Assembly: GCF_019602855.1 (NCBI RefSeq) | Contig: NZ_CP080766.1 | Coordinates: forward strand, 2,170,001 to 2,234,000 | Direction of reading: 5' to 3' | DNA from: Cupriavidus pinatubonensis | Lineage (GTDB): Bacteria > Pseudomonadota > Gammaproteobacteria > Burkholderiales > Burkholderiaceae | DNA: 64,000 nt | Part shown: positions 17,275 to 27,173 of the stretch, in pieces | How the letters are laid out: every line of letters starts with the position of its first letter | Numbering within the stretch: the stretch's first letter is position 1 | Made by a program: the position numbers and the translations under genes | Notes under the pieces: generated by a model | Told to the model about the DNA's origin: nothing | The model's input: the letters and a program-made list of their open reading frames with translations, nothing else | Database searches by the model: none

Positions 17275-20016
17275 TCACGGGATCAGGCCGCGGGAGCGCC
17301 CGATAGCGACAGCCTCCGTGCGGTTCTGCGCGCCGAGTTTGGCGTTGATCTTGCGCAGGTGTGACTTTACCGTCAGTTCGGAGAGAAAGAGCTTCTCCGC
17401 AATCGCGCGGTTGCGCAGGCCCGCCGACAGCATCTGCAGCACTTCCAGTTCGCGCGCCGTAAGGCTGTCCGACAGGCCGGCTACCAAAGCGGGTTCCGCT
17501 TCGGTGGCGACAGGCGCGCCCGGCAGCTTCGCCAGCAGCCGCGTGACGAACTGCGGGGCAATGCCCAGGCCCGCCGCCTGCGTCTGGTATGCCGAAGCCC
17601 AACTGCGTACCAGCATGGCGATCCGCTCACCTTCGTCGAGGAACGTGCGTACAAAGCCTTCGTGGCTGGCGAGCCGCAGCGCTTCAGTGATTTCCTGCAA
17701 CGCCTCGTCGCGCCGCGCGAGGCCGTCGAGCGCCGTGGCGCGCAGGATGCGTAGTTTGAGCAGGCGCCAGAAGCGCTGGTGCGCAATGGCAGCGCCGATG
17801 GCTTCGTCCAGTGCGGCGAGTGCCACCGCATGCTGTCCCTGCGCAATTTCCAGGCGGCGCCGCGTGATCGACGGACGTTCGATGTCGTTGGCGTGTCCGG
17901 CCGTATCACGGGCTTCCCAGCCGCCATACAGATCGACGGCGCGCAGCGCCTGTTCGGCGGCGTCGAGCCGGCCTTCGAGCGTGGCTACGCGGGCGCGCTC
18001 TATCCACGCCGAGCACACCGACCGTTCTGCATTGACCTGCTGACCGAGCTGTTCCAGTTCTGCCAGCACGCGCAGCCACTGCTCCTTGTCGCCGCGCAGC
18101 AGCGCCAGTCGCGCGCTCAGCACATGGCAGCCGATCACCGAGTCCGGCGGGCCGTTGGCCTTGGTGTAGGGCAGCGCGTCGGCGAGCAGCCGCGCCATTT
18201 CGTCGAGTGCATCGTTCTCGTACAGCGCCAGCGACCACGAGGTGTCGATCGCCGGCTTGTCGCCGGTGATGTCCCCGCTCGCGTCGTTCCACGTGCGCGT
18301 GGAGGCGGTGTGAAAGCGCGCCAGCGCGTTGCCAAGGCGGCCATGCACCAGATCGATGAGGCCTTCCAGGCAATCGGCGATGCTGCGCATGAATACCGAA
18401 CGCTCATCGGCACCGCGCTGGATCGCGCGCGACAACACGCTGCGCGCGTCGTCGTAGCGGTGGGTGCAGATCAGGCTGTAGGCCAGCGAGTTGGCGAGGA
18501 TGCAGTACTGGAACAGGTCGTCGGGCCCAAGCCGGTTGATCTGGACCATGCTGGCCTGGCGGCAGGCCTCGACCTGGTCGGTCATGACCAGCAGCACGCA
18601 GCGGATCGTTTCCGCTTCCACGGCGAGCCGCTCGCTGCCACCGCTGTCGCCAAGCGCCTGGATCGATTCGACGGCCTGCAGGGCATCGGCGTAGCGTCGG
18701 TTGAGCAGCAGCGCCCACGCACGTGCGAGCCTCAGGCGCGGATGGCGCGCCAGCGCTTCGGGGCGGATCGGGTCGAGCCAGCGCACGAGCAACCGGACGC
18801 GGCCCGCGCTCAGCAGCGCATCGGCCTGCCGCGCGATCTGGGGCAGCGCTTCGTCGTGCAAGCCGGCCTGTAGCAGGTGGTCCACCGCCGGCACCGGCCG
18901 GCTCTGCTCGAGGTACCAGCGGGCCGCGTCCCGGTGCAATTCCGTCGCGCGGCCCGGTTGCTGCAAGTCCAGCCGGTGCTGCAGGAAGCTGGCAAAGAGC
19001 TGGTGGTAGCGATACCAGGTGCGGTCGCCGTCCAGCGGGAACAGCAGCAGGTTGGCGCGCTCGAGGTAGTCGATCATTGCGCGGCTGTCTTGCCGGCCCG
19101 TGACAGCGTCGCACAGCGACGCGCTGAGTTGGCCCAGTACGCTGGTTTCGAGCAGGAACGACCGGCAGGCATCGCTCTGCTGCGCGAGGATGTCCTCGGC
19201 CAGGTATTCGGCCAGTTCAAGGTTGGTGCCCGAGAACGAGGCGACGAATGCCGCGTGGTCCGTGCGTGTCTGGAGGGACAGCGTGGCCAGGTAGATCGCG
19301 GTGGCCCAGCCTTCGGTGCAGCGGTGCAGCGTGGCAATCTCGCTGTCGCGCAGCGGCAGGTGGCAGCGCTCGCGGATCAGCGCAGTGGCTTCTTCGAGCG
19401 TGAAGCGCAACTGCGCGGGGTGGATCTCGAGCAGGTGCCCGCGCGCACGGATGCGTCCCAGCCCGATTTCGGGCGTGACGCGCGAGGCGATCACCAGCGT
19501 GCCGCACGGCGGCATGGCTTCGACGAGTTGCTGCACGAAGTTCAGCACCGATGCGCTTTGGACGGTCTCGAAGTCGTCGAGCAGGATGCTGAACGGCAAC
19601 ACGGCGCTGGCCACCTGTTCGATGATGCGGTGCGCGAGCCGCGGCCCGGTCGTGTCATCGGCGGGCGCGGTGCCCCGCGCGGCCTTGCGCTTGCCATGCA
19701 GAGCCTGCAGGCCGGCGTCGAGGTGGACCAGGAACCGTTCGAGGTCGTTGTCGCCGCCGTCCACGCGTAACCATGCCGTGCTGCGCTGGCGCGCCGCGCA
19801 TTGGACGGCGTATTGCTGCATCAGCGTGGTCTTGCCAAAGCCGGCGGCCGCGCGAATCAGGATCAGCCGCGCCGCGCTGGCATCAAGCATGCCCTGTACG
19901 AGCTGCGGCCGCGGCAGTGTCGCCGGTCCGCTGGCTGGCGGCACCAGCTTCGACGCCACCAGCCCGCGCGAGGGCGGGCGGGCAGGCAAGGGGATGTCCT
20001 CTACTCCTTTGTGCAT
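17275..20016 (-). CDS. MalT/AlkS-type ATP-dependent LuxR family regulator
   Basis: 913-residue large LuxR-type activator. An N-terminal STAND NTPase domain carries Walker A AAAGFGKT (56-63) and a Walker B-like SILLDD. A long helical repeat region, typical of MalT-like inducer-sensing superhelices, fills the centre. The C terminus has a LuxR HTH (LTARELEVLQMLSAGLRNRAIAEKLF and onward). Family members are activated by inducer and ATP. AlkS, which controls alkane oxidation in Pseudomonas, has the same build. It diverges from the acyl-CoA ligase operon with 255 bases between, so it is very likely that operon's activator. Inducer unknown. Confidence 0.9.
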   Translation of the reverse strand: MHKGVEDIPLPARPPSRGLVASKLVPPASGPATLPRPQLVQGMLDASAARLILIRAAAGFGKTTLMQQYAVQCAARQRSTAWLRVDGGDNDLERFLVHLDAGLQALHGKRKAARGTAPADDTTGPRLAHRIIEQVASAVLPFSILLDDFETVQSASVLNFVQQLVEAMPPCGTLVIASRVTPEIGLGRIRARGHLLEIHPAQLRFTLEEATALIRERCHLPLRDSEIATLHRCTEGWATAIYLATLSLQTRTDHAAFVASFSGTNLELAEYLAEDILAQQSDACRSFLLETSVLGQLSASLCDAVTGRQDSRAMIDYLERANLLLFPLDGDRTWYRYHQLFASFLQHRLDLQQPGRATELHRDAARWYLEQSRPVPAVDHLLQAGLHDEALPQIARQADALLSAGRVRLLVRWLDPIRPEALARHPRLRLARAWALLLNRRYADALQAVESIQALGDSGGSERLAVEAETIRCVLLVMTDQVEACRQASMVQINRLGPDDLFQYCILANSLAYSLICTHRYDDARSVLSRAIQRGADERSVFMRSIADCLEGLIDLVHGRLGNALARFHTASTRTWNDASGDITGDKPAIDTSWSLALYENDALDEMARLLADALPYTKANGPPDSVIGCHVLSARLALLRGDKEQWLRVLAELEQLGQQVNAERSVCSAWIERARVATLEGRLDAAEQALRAVDLYGGWEARDTAGHANDIERPSITRRRLEIAQGQHAVALAALDEAIGAAIAHQRFWRLLKLRILRATALDGLARRDEALQEITEALRLASHEGFVRTFLDEGERIAMLVRSWASAYQTQAAGLGIAPQFVTRLLAKLPGAPVATEAEPALVAGLSDSLTARELEVLQMLSAGLRNRAIAEKLFLSELTVKSHLRKINAKLGAQNRTEAVAIGRSRGLIP

Positions 20017-20271
20017 GGCTTATCCGACGCGTCTGACTACAGTTTTGCCTGATTTGTGATCAATTCTACGCATACTGGCCATCGGATTCAGGAAAAACGC
20101 GATTGTTCCACGCCTGCGTACGCCTGTCGTAGTTCTTTCGAACGATTCGGCGTCCGCCGGGATTTTCCTCCCTTCGACGGACGACAGCCGACAGGGCGGC
20201 TCCTAAAGTGGCCGACTACAGCGGGGCGCCACGTCCTCCCCGCCGCCCACGCACTCCGGAGACTTCGCAGT

Positions 20272-21828
20272 ATGTACCTGACCCAAGGGCTGCATCGCTG
20301 TCTGCAGCAAACGCCTGATCGCACGGCCACTATCTTTCGTACCCGCCGCCAGACCTTTCGCCAGCTTGGCGACCGCGTCGCGCGCCTGGCCGGCGCACTG
20401 CGCCAGCTGGGCATGGCCGAAGGGCACCGCGTCAGCATGCTGGCGCTGAACTCGGACCGCTATCTCGAATACATGCTGTCGGTCTGGTGGGGCGGCGGCG
20501 TGCTCAATCCCGTCAATACCCGCTGGAGCGTGCCCGAGATCGTCTACTCGCTTGACGATTGCGACACCGGCATCCTGATCGTCGACGACCACTTCCTGCC
20601 GATGGTGCCCGGCATCGTTGCGAGCGCCAGCCGAAAGCCGGTGCTGATCCACGTCGGTGACAACTCCACGCCCGACGGCATGCTGTCGTACGAGCGGCTT
20701 GTTGCCGAAGCTACGCCGGTCGAAGACGCGCAGCGCGGCGGCGACGACCTGGCCGCCATCATGTACACAGGCGGCACCACGGGCAAGCCCAAGGGCGTGA
20801 TGCAGTCGCACATGAACCTGTGGTCGTCGGCGATCTCGCGCATGGCGCAGTATCCGTGCCCCGAAGACACCATCACGCTGCATGCGTGCCCGCTGTTCCA
20901 CACCGCGGCCATGGCCAAGGCGGTGACGCTGTTCGTCGCCGGTGCCACGCATGCGCTGATTCCCGCCTTCGATGCGAAGGAAGTGCTCGACACCATGGTG
21001 AGGGAACAGGTCAATGAAATCCTGCTAGTCCCGACCATGCTGCAGGCGGTGCTCTCGCATCCCGATTTCGCGAGCCATGACCTGCGCGGCCTGCAGCGCA
21101 TCAACTATGGTGCCTCGCCGATCAGTGCTGGCCTGCTCGATGCTGCGCTGGCCGCGCTGCCGCAGGTGCAGTTCTTCCACGCGTACGGACTGACCGAGGC
21201 CGCTCCGGTGGTCTCCGTCAATCCGCCCGTCAATCACGGCCCGGAGGGCCGTGCCAGCGGCCTGTACCGCTCGGCTGGCCGCGCCGGGTACGGCGTCACG
21301 GTCAAGATCGTGGACGATCAGGGCGTCGAAGTGCCGCGCAATACCGTCGGCGAAATCATCGTGCGCGGCCCGAACGTCATGCAGGGCTACTGGAACAAGG
21401 CCGCCGAGACCGCGGCCACGCTGCGCGATGGCTGGCTGCATACCGGCGACGGCGCATACATGGATGAAAACGGCTACCTGTTCATCGTCGACCGACTCAA
21501 GGACATGATCGTGAGCGGCGGCGAAAACGTCTACTCGGCGGAAGTCGAGAACGTGCTCTCGCGCCATCCGGCGGTGGCGTCGTGCGCCGTGATCGGCGTG
21601 CCTGATGCGCGCTGGGGTGAGGCCGTGCATGCGGTGATCGTGCTCAAGCCCGGCGCGCAGGCCGACGAGGCCGGCCTGCGCGAGCACTGCCGCCAGTTTA
21701 TCGCGGGCTACAAATGCCCGAAGAGCATCGAATTCCGTGCCGAGATGCCGCTGTCCGCGGCCGGCAAGATCCTCAAGCGCGATCTGCGCTCCCCGTACTG
21801 GAAAGACAGCACCCGGCAGGTCAACTGA
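20272..21828 (+). CDS. Fatty-acyl-CoA synthetase (AMP-forming ligase)
   Basis: 518-residue ANL-superfamily ligase that activates a carboxylic acid with ATP and CoA. The P-loop is YTGGTTGKPKG (about residue 164), then YGLTEAAPVV, the hinge region HTGDGAYMDENGYLFIVDRLKDM and a C-terminal Lys in SAAGKILKRDLR. The start at 20272 (MYLTQGLHRCLQQ) follows CCGGAGACTTCGCAGT; the open frame runs further upstream without similarity. First gene of the ten-gene operon and probably the entry point of the acid into beta-oxidation. Chain length or ring type of the acid is not evident. Confidence 0.9.
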   Translation: MYLTQGLHRCLQQTPDRTATIFRTRRQTFRQLGDRVARLAGALRQLGMAEGHRVSMLALNSDRYLEYMLSVWWGGGVLNPVNTRWSVPEIVYSLDDCDTGILIVDDHFLPMVPGIVASASRKPVLIHVGDNSTPDGMLSYERLVAEATPVEDAQRGGDDLAAIMYTGGTTGKPKGVMQSHMNLWSSAISRMAQYPCPEDTITLHACPLFHTAAMAKAVTLFVAGATHALIPAFDAKEVLDTMVREQVNEILLVPTMLQAVLSHPDFASHDLRGLQRINYGASPISAGLLDAALAALPQVQFFHAYGLTEAAPVVSVNPPVNHGPEGRASGLYRSAGRAGYGVTVKIVDDQGVEVPRNTVGEIIVRGPNVMQGYWNKAAETAATLRDGWLHTGDGAYMDENGYLFIVDRLKDMIVSGGENVYSAEVENVLSRHPAVASCAVIGVPDARWGEAVHAVIVLKPGAQADEAGLREHCRQFIAGYKCPKSIEFRAEMPLSAAGKILKRDLRSPYWKDSTRQVN

Positions 21829-21864
21829 GGCGGCCGCCTTCTTTAATTCTCAGAGGAAATCGAC

Positions 21865-23052
21865 ATGAGCAACAAAGTGGTAGTGGCCGGCGTCGGCATG
21901 ATCCCGTTCACCAAGCCTGGCGCCAGCGATGACTATGGCGTGATGGGCGCCAATGCGGCCAAGGCCGCGCTGGCAGATGCTGGCATCGACTACGCGCTGG
22001 TAGAGCAGGCCTACGTTGGCTATGTGTTCGGCGATTCGACGTCGGGCCAGGCCGCCATCTACGGCGTCGGCCTGACCGGCATTCCGGTCATCAACGTCAA
22101 CAACAACTGCGCCACCGGCTCGACCGCGCTGTTCCTGGCGCGCCAGGCCGTGGAAAGCGGCGCGATTGAATGCGCCATCGCGGTCGGCTTCGAGCAGATG
22201 GTGCCGGGCGCGCTCAAGGGCGCTTATACCGACCGTCCTGGCCCGATGGAACGCTTTGCGAACACCATGGCGCAAGTCCAGGGCTTCGACGAGCAGGCGC
22301 CGCGCGCGGCGCAGTTCTTCGGCGGCGCGGGCCGTGCGTACATGAAGGAATACGGCATCCGCCCGGACACCTTCGCGCGCATCTCGGTCAAGGCGCGCCA
22401 GCATGCCGCGCGCAACCCGTTTGCAGTGTTCCGCAATACCGTTACTCTGGAAGAGGTCATGGCGGCGCCGACCGTGTTCGACCCGCTCACACGCCTGCAG
22501 TGCTGCCCGCCGACCTGCGGCGCTGCCGCCGCGATCCTGTGCACGGAAGCGTTCGCGCGCAAGCATGGCCTCGACACGCGCGTGAACATCGCCGCGCAAG
22601 CCATGACCACGGACCGCAACAGCACCTTCGACGAAGGCGACATGCGCAAGGTGGTGGGCTACGACATGACCGCTGCCGCAGCGAAAGCCGTCTACGAGAA
22701 GGCCGGTGTTGCGCCGACCGATATCGACGTGGTGGAACTGCACGACTGCTTCACCGCCAACGAGCTGATTACCTACGAAGGCCTGGGTCTGACTCCGGTC
22801 GGTACTGCCGAGAAATTCATCGTCGATGGCGACAACACCTACGGCGGCCGCGTGGTTACCAATCCGTCGGGCGGCCTGCTGTCCAAGGGTCACCCGCTGG
22901 GTGCCACCGGCCTCGCGCAATGCGCCGAACTGGTCTGGCAACTGCGCGGCAAGGCCGGTGACCGCCAGGTCGAAGGCGCGCGCCTGGCGCTGCAGCACAA
23001 CCTCGGCCTCGGTGGCGCCTGCGTGGTGACGCTGTACGAACGCCAGCAATAA
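21865..23052 (+). CDS. SCP-x-type thiolase / lipid-transfer protein
   Basis: 395-residue thiolase-fold enzyme of the SCP-x class, which cleaves 3-ketoacyl-CoA esters, often branched or steroid-like ones. The nucleophile is C82 in NNNCATGSTAL. A catalytic-type HDCFTANEL and the NPSGGLLSKGHPLGATG loop complete the site. It lacks the C-terminal CxG pair of canonical thiolases, ending LGGACVVTLYERQQ. AGAGGAAA precedes the ATG. It sits 36 bases after the ligase. The class points to a substrate other than simple straight-chain fatty acid, but this is an inference. Confidence 0.88.
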   Translation: MSNKVVVAGVGMIPFTKPGASDDYGVMGANAAKAALADAGIDYALVEQAYVGYVFGDSTSGQAAIYGVGLTGIPVINVNNNCATGSTALFLARQAVESGAIECAIAVGFEQMVPGALKGAYTDRPGPMERFANTMAQVQGFDEQAPRAAQFFGGAGRAYMKEYGIRPDTFARISVKARQHAARNPFAVFRNTVTLEEVMAAPTVFDPLTRLQCCPPTCGAAAAILCTEAFARKHGLDTRVNIAAQAMTTDRNSTFDEGDMRKVVGYDMTAAAAKAVYEKAGVAPTDIDVVELHDCFTANELITYEGLGLTPVGTAEKFIVDGDNTYGGRVVTNPSGGLLSKGHPLGATGLAQCAELVWQLRGKAGDRQVEGARLALQHNLGLGGACVVTLYERQQ

Positions 23053-23072
23053 GCGGTAAAGGAAGCACAGAG

Positions 23073-23516
23073 ATGATCGACAAGATCCATATCGGCGCGC
23101 TGATCTCGCGCCATTCCGTTGACGTGGAGGCCGGACGCCTGCGCTTCTTCGCCAAGGCGACGGGCCAGAATGATGCGCGCTACACCGACCTGGCTGCGGC
23201 CGAGGCCGCGGGCTATCCGGACCTGCCGGTACCGCCCACTTTCCTGTTCTGCCTCGAAATGGAATCGCCCAATCCGCGCGCCATGATCGAGCGGCTGAAC
23301 ATCGATATCGGCAAGGTCCTGCATGGCCAGCAGCATTTCGAATACCACCGAATGGCCTATGCGGGCGAGTGCCTGACCTTCGAAACCCGCGTGGCCGACA
23401 TCTACGAAAAGAAGGGCGGCGCACTGGAGTTCGTGGTGCGCGAAACCCGTGTGACTGACGCCAAGGGCGACCCGGTCGCCGACCTGCGCAGCACCATCGT
23501 CGTGCGCAACAGCTAA
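23073..23516 (+). CDS. MaoC-type dehydratase N-terminal domain protein
   Basis: 147-residue single hot-dog domain (FAS1-like dehydratase region). It begins with the domain-typical RLRFFAKATGQNDARYTD, then PVPPTFLFCLEME, but lacks the catalytic D-x4-H hydratase motif. In this family such a subunit pairs with a second MaoC protein to form a heterodimeric enoyl-CoA hydratase, as in steroid side-chain degradation; the partner is the next gene, ten bases on. The role as a hydratase subunit for bulky acyl-CoA is inferred from that arrangement. Confidence 0.85.
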   Translation: MIDKIHIGALISRHSVDVEAGRLRFFAKATGQNDARYTDLAAAEAAGYPDLPVPPTFLFCLEMESPNPRAMIERLNIDIGKVLHGQQHFEYHRMAYAGECLTFETRVADIYEKKGGALEFVVRETRVTDAKGDPVADLRSTIVVRNS

Positions 23517-23526
23517 GGAGACAGCC

Positions 23527-23943
23527 ATGCAGACCCTCCGGTTTGATGAGATCGCGGTCGGCACGGAGCTGCCGTCCTTTACCGCGCCGCCGCTGAACCG
23601 CCTCACGCTGGCGCTGTACGCCGGTGCCTCGGGCGACCACAACCCGATCCACGTCGATATCGACTTTGCGCGCAGGGCAGGCATGCCTGACGTATTCGCC
23701 CACGGCATGCTGTCGATGGCTTACCTCGGCCGTCTGCTGACCAACTGGGTGTCGCAACAAGACATTCGCAGCTTCTCGGTGCGCTTTGCCGCGATCACGC
23801 ATGTCGGCGACGAGATCGCGTGCACCGGCACGGTTGTGGAAAAGGATGACGTTGCGCGCACCGTGCGCGTGGCACTGGAGACCCGCAACCAGACGGGCGA
23901 AATCAAGCTGTCAGGCGATGCACTGATCGCCCTTGCCGCCTGA
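23527..23943 (+). CDS. MaoC family (R)-enoyl-CoA hydratase
   Basis: 138-residue hot-dog hydratase. The catalytic motif YAGASGDHNPIHVDIDFAR holds the Asp and His of the MaoC/PhaJ site, followed by FAHGMLSM. It adds water to a trans-2-enoyl-CoA. An AAGGAG lies just before the ATG. Together with the preceding hot-dog protein it probably makes an alpha-beta hydratase whose split design in other bacteria accommodates large substrates. Confidence 0.88.
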   Translation: MQTLRFDEIAVGTELPSFTAPPLNRLTLALYAGASGDHNPIHVDIDFARRAGMPDVFAHGMLSMAYLGRLLTNWVSQQDIRSFSVRFAAITHVGDEIACTGTVVEKDDVARTVRVALETRNQTGEIKLSGDALIALAA

Positions 23944-23993
23944 GGCGGCCGGACAGCCGGGACATTCAACAGATCAGCAAAGGAGTACAGGAA

Positions 23994-24824
23994 ATGAGAA
24001 AACTCGTCGACAAGGTCGCTATCGTTTCGGGTTCGGGCCGCGGCATCGGCCGTGAAATCGCGCTGAAGCTCGCCAGCGAAGGCGCAGCCGTCGTGATCAA
24101 CGACCTCGACGCGGAACCGGCACAGGCCGTGGTGCAGGAGATCGTCGCCGCCGGCGGCAAGGCCGTCGCGTGCGTGGGCAGCGTGACCGAAGCCGATTTC
24201 GGCACCCGCTTCGTCGGTACCGCGCTGCAGACCTTCGGTCGCCTGGACATCATCGTCAACAACGCCGGCTACACCTGGGACAACGTGATCCAGAAGATGA
24301 CCGACGAACAGTGGTCGGCCATCATGGACGTGCACGTGACCGCGCCGTTCCGCATTCTGCGCGCCGCCGCTGACTACTTCCGCGAAGCCGCCAAGAAGGA
24401 AGCCGAGGCCGGCCAGGAAGTGTTCCGCAAGGTGGTCAACATCTCGTCGGTATCGGGCGTGATGGGCAACGCCGGCCAGGCCAACTACTCGGCCGGCAAA
24501 GCCGCCATCAACGGCCTGACCAAGGCACTCGCCAAGGAGTGGGGCCGTTACAAGGTCAACGTCAACAGCGTGGCGTTCGGCCTGATCAAGACGCGCCTGA
24601 CCGAGGCCACGGCCGGCTCGGACAACACCTCGACGCTGAACATCGGCGGCAACGAGATCAAGGTTGGCGTGAATCCGCAGCTCATGAAAAATATCGAAGC
24701 GATGATCCCGCTGGGCCGTGGCGGCACGCCGGTCGAAGCTGCGGGTTCTGTGTACCTGCTGTGCATCCCCGAGTCGAACTACATCACCGGCCAGGTGCTG
24801 ATCTGCGGCGGCGGCCGTCCCTGA
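23994..24824 (+). CDS. SDR family oxidoreductase (3-hydroxyacyl-CoA dehydrogenase type)
   Basis: 276-residue classical SDR: cofactor motif GSGRGIG (about residues 12-18), NNAG, Ser in ISSVSG and YSAGK. Residues 100-140 include REAAKKEAEAGQEVFRKVVN, a loop insertion seen in MFE-2/HSD17B4-like 3-hydroxyacyl-CoA dehydrogenases. In the operon it follows the hydratase pair, so it most likely oxidises 3-hydroxyacyl-CoA to 3-ketoacyl-CoA for the thiolase. Ribosome-binding site AAAGGAG precedes the ATG. Confidence 0.87.
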   Translation: MRKLVDKVAIVSGSGRGIGREIALKLASEGAAVVINDLDAEPAQAVVQEIVAAGGKAVACVGSVTEADFGTRFVGTALQTFGRLDIIVNNAGYTWDNVIQKMTDEQWSAIMDVHVTAPFRILRAAADYFREAAKKEAEAGQEVFRKVVNISSVSGVMGNAGQANYSAGKAAINGLTKALAKEWGRYKVNVNSVAFGLIKTRLTEATAGSDNTSTLNIGGNEIKVGVNPQLMKNIEAMIPLGRGGTPVEAAGSVYLLCIPESNYITGQVLICGGGRP

Positions 24825-24842
24825 TCGAAGCGGAGCAAGAGC

Positions 24843-25991
24843 ATGGCATTCAATCAACGTCCCTGGATTACTGACGACCTGGCGATGTTCCAGGACGGCA
24901 TCCGCAAGTTCATCGAACGCGAGCTGGTTCCGCACGAGGATCGCTGGTGGAAGCAGCAGCACGTCGACCGCGAGATCTGGCGCAAGGCCGGCGAGATGGG
25001 CATGTTGTGCGCGAGCATTCCCGAGGAATACGGCGGTGGCGGCGGCAACTTCGCGCATGAAGCAGTCATCACGCTCGAGCAGTCCCGGGTGGGCGTCAGC
25101 AGCCTTGGCACTAACGTCCACAGCGGCATCGTCGCGCATTACATCCTGCGTTATGGCACCGAGGCGCAGAAGCAGAACTGGCTGCCGAAGATGGCCAGCG
25201 GCGAAATAGTCGCGGCCATTGCCATGTCGGAGCCCGGTGCGGGATCGGACCTCAAGAGCATCAAGGCGCGCGCCGTCCGCGACGGCGACCAGTATGTGCT
25301 GAACGGCTCGAAGACCTTCATCACCAATGGCTTTCTGGCCGACCTGATCCTGGTGGTCTGCAAGACCGATCCGGACAAGGGTGCAAAAGGCGTGTCGATC
25401 GTCGTGGTCGAGACCGAGAACCTGCCGGGCTTCCGCCGCGGCCGCATCCTTGAAAAGATCGGCCAGAAGGGTCAGGACACAGCCGAGCTGTTCTTCGACG
25501 ACGTGCGCGTGCCCTGCACGAACCTGCTGGGCACGGAAGAAGGCAAAGGCTTCTACCAGCTCATGCAGCAGCTTCCGCAGGAGCGCATGATCATCGCGCT
25601 GGGCGCGTTGTCTGCGATGGAACGCGCGGTGGAACTGACCACCGACTACGTGCGCGAACGCAAAGTGTTTGGCGCGACGCTGCTCGACATGCAGAACACC
25701 CGCTTCAAGCTGGCGGAGTGCAAGACCAAGGCTGTCATCGCGGGCGCATTTGTCGACGACTGCATGGCCAAGGTCCTGCGCGACGAGCTCGATCCCGAGA
25801 CCGCCGCCATGGCGAAGTGGTGGGGCACGCAGACGAGCTGCGAAATCATCGATGAATGCCTGCAGCTCCATGGCGGCTACGGCTACATGATGGAGTACCC
25901 GATCGCGCGCATGTACGTGAACGCACGCGTGGGCAAGATCTACGGCGGCTCGAACGAGATCATGAAGGAGATCATCGCGCGCACGCTCTGA
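24843..25991 (+). CDS. Acyl-CoA dehydrogenase
   Basis: 382-residue FAD-dependent acyl-CoA dehydrogenase, full length. The signature stretches AIAMSEPGAGSD and QLHGGYGYMMEYPIARM are intact; the Glu in EYP fits the usual catalytic-base position. The C terminus KIYGGSNEIMKEIIARTL is typical. It makes trans-2-enoyl-CoA, the first oxidative step after the ligase. It sits 18 bases after the SDR. With ligase, hydratase pair, SDR and thiolase it completes one beta-oxidation cycle. Confidence 0.9.
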   Translation: MAFNQRPWITDDLAMFQDGIRKFIERELVPHEDRWWKQQHVDREIWRKAGEMGMLCASIPEEYGGGGGNFAHEAVITLEQSRVGVSSLGTNVHSGIVAHYILRYGTEAQKQNWLPKMASGEIVAAIAMSEPGAGSDLKSIKARAVRDGDQYVLNGSKTFITNGFLADLILVVCKTDPDKGAKGVSIVVVETENLPGFRRGRILEKIGQKGQDTAELFFDDVRVPCTNLLGTEEGKGFYQLMQQLPQERMIIALGALSAMERAVELTTDYVRERKVFGATLLDMQNTRFKLAECKTKAVIAGAFVDDCMAKVLRDELDPETAAMAKWWGTQTSCEIIDECLQLHGGYGYMMEYPIARMYVNARVGKIYGGSNEIMKEIIARTL

Positions 25992-26090
25992 CCTTAGCGG
26001 CACCGCAGGACCATGGCTGCATGACCAGGCCCGCCAGAGGCCGGCTGCAGCCGCGAATCGGTAGAACCAATGAAAAATGGAGACAGCAAG

Positions 26091-27092
26091 ATGCAGCAGC
26101 AAAGGCGAAAGGTTTTGCAGCAGTTGGCGCTCGGTTTGGCAGGCGCGGCATTCGGAGGCGTCGGCCTCAATGCGCGGGCCCAGGCCAACGCGGCCGGGTT
26201 CCCATCGCGCGCGGTGCGCGTGGTGTACCCGTACCAGGCGGGCGGTACCGGCGACGTGGTCGCGCGGCAGATTGCCGAGGGCCTTGCCAAAGCCTGGGGC
26301 AAGCCGGTCATCGTTGACAACCGGCCCGGCGCCGGCGGCATGATCGGTGCTGACATGGTCGCCAAGGCCGACCCGGACGGCCATACGCTACTGCTGACGC
26401 TGACCGGTATGGTGCAGGCGCCAAGCCTGTACAGCAAGGCGCCGTACAACCCGGTGCGGGACTTTGCGCCGGTTTCGGAGCTTGCCACGTCGAACCTTGC
26501 GCTGGTGGTGCAGCCTTCGCTCGGGGTGAGCAGCGTGAAGCAGCTGATCGAATACATCGGCAAGCAGGGGAAGCCGCTGGCGTACGGTTCCTATGGCCTG
26601 GGCTCGAGTGGCCATTTGCAGATGGAGATCTTCGGACGCAACGCGAAAGTGGCGCTCACACATGTGCCCTACAAAGGTGAGGCGCCAATGGTCAACGACC
26701 TGCTGGGCGGACAGCTTCCGGCCGGCATGATCGCCGCAGTCAGTGCGCGCCAGCATGCCGCCGCGGGCAAGCTGCGGGTGCTCGCTGTTGCAGGCGCAGC
26801 GCGCTCACCCATGCTGCCTGACGTGCCGACGTTTGCCGAGGCTGGCGTGCGTGGACTCGAGCGGCAGGGATGGGTGGGCATGTTCGCGCCCGCTGCAACG
26901 CCGCGCGCCATCGTGGAAAAGGTGTCGGCCGACGTCAACCGCACGTTGACCAACCCCGATTTCCGCGCGCGCATGGTCGATCTTGGGATCGTGCTCAAGG
27001 GAAGCACGCCGTCGGCTTTCTCCGATGTCGTCAAGGCCGAGCAGGCCTATTGGGCCGAAGCGATCCGTGCTTCGGACATCCGCCTGGACTGA
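26091..27092 (+). CDS. Bug family tripartite tricarboxylate transporter binding protein
   Basis: 333-residue periplasmic solute-binding protein of the Bug (TctC) family. An N-terminal signal (QRRKVLQQLALGLAGAAFGG) ends near NARAQANAAG. The family stretch VVYPYQAGGTGDVVARQIAEGL, PVIVDNRPGAGG and the ADPDGHTLLLT loop are all present. I chose the ATG at 26091, eight bases after GGAG, over one seven codons earlier. No tctAB membrane genes are nearby, as is common for Bug proteins. It probably captures the pathway's substrate, usually a carboxylate. Confidence 0.9.
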   Translation: MQQQRRKVLQQLALGLAGAAFGGVGLNARAQANAAGFPSRAVRVVYPYQAGGTGDVVARQIAEGLAKAWGKPVIVDNRPGAGGMIGADMVAKADPDGHTLLLTLTGMVQAPSLYSKAPYNPVRDFAPVSELATSNLALVVQPSLGVSSVKQLIEYIGKQGKPLAYGSYGLGSSGHLQMEIFGRNAKVALTHVPYKGEAPMVNDLLGGQLPAGMIAAVSARQHAAAGKLRVLAVAGAARSPMLPDVPTFAEAGVRGLERQGWVGMFAPAATPRAIVEKVSADVNRTLTNPDFRARMVDLGIVLKGSTPSAFSDVVKAEQAYWAEAIRASDIRLD

Positions 27093-27173
27093 TTGCGCCA
27101 GCATGCAGTGAATCGCTGGTGCGGCAGATCGAGCCCGCGCCGGCCAGCAGCCCACCGAACAAAAGGAGATGAT

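Noticed and set aside
20056-20271. Seventy-two-codon upstream extension of the acyl-CoA ligase
   Set aside because: It covers the regulatory gap to the LuxR gene and encodes no ligase sequence; the ATG at 20272 fits homologues.
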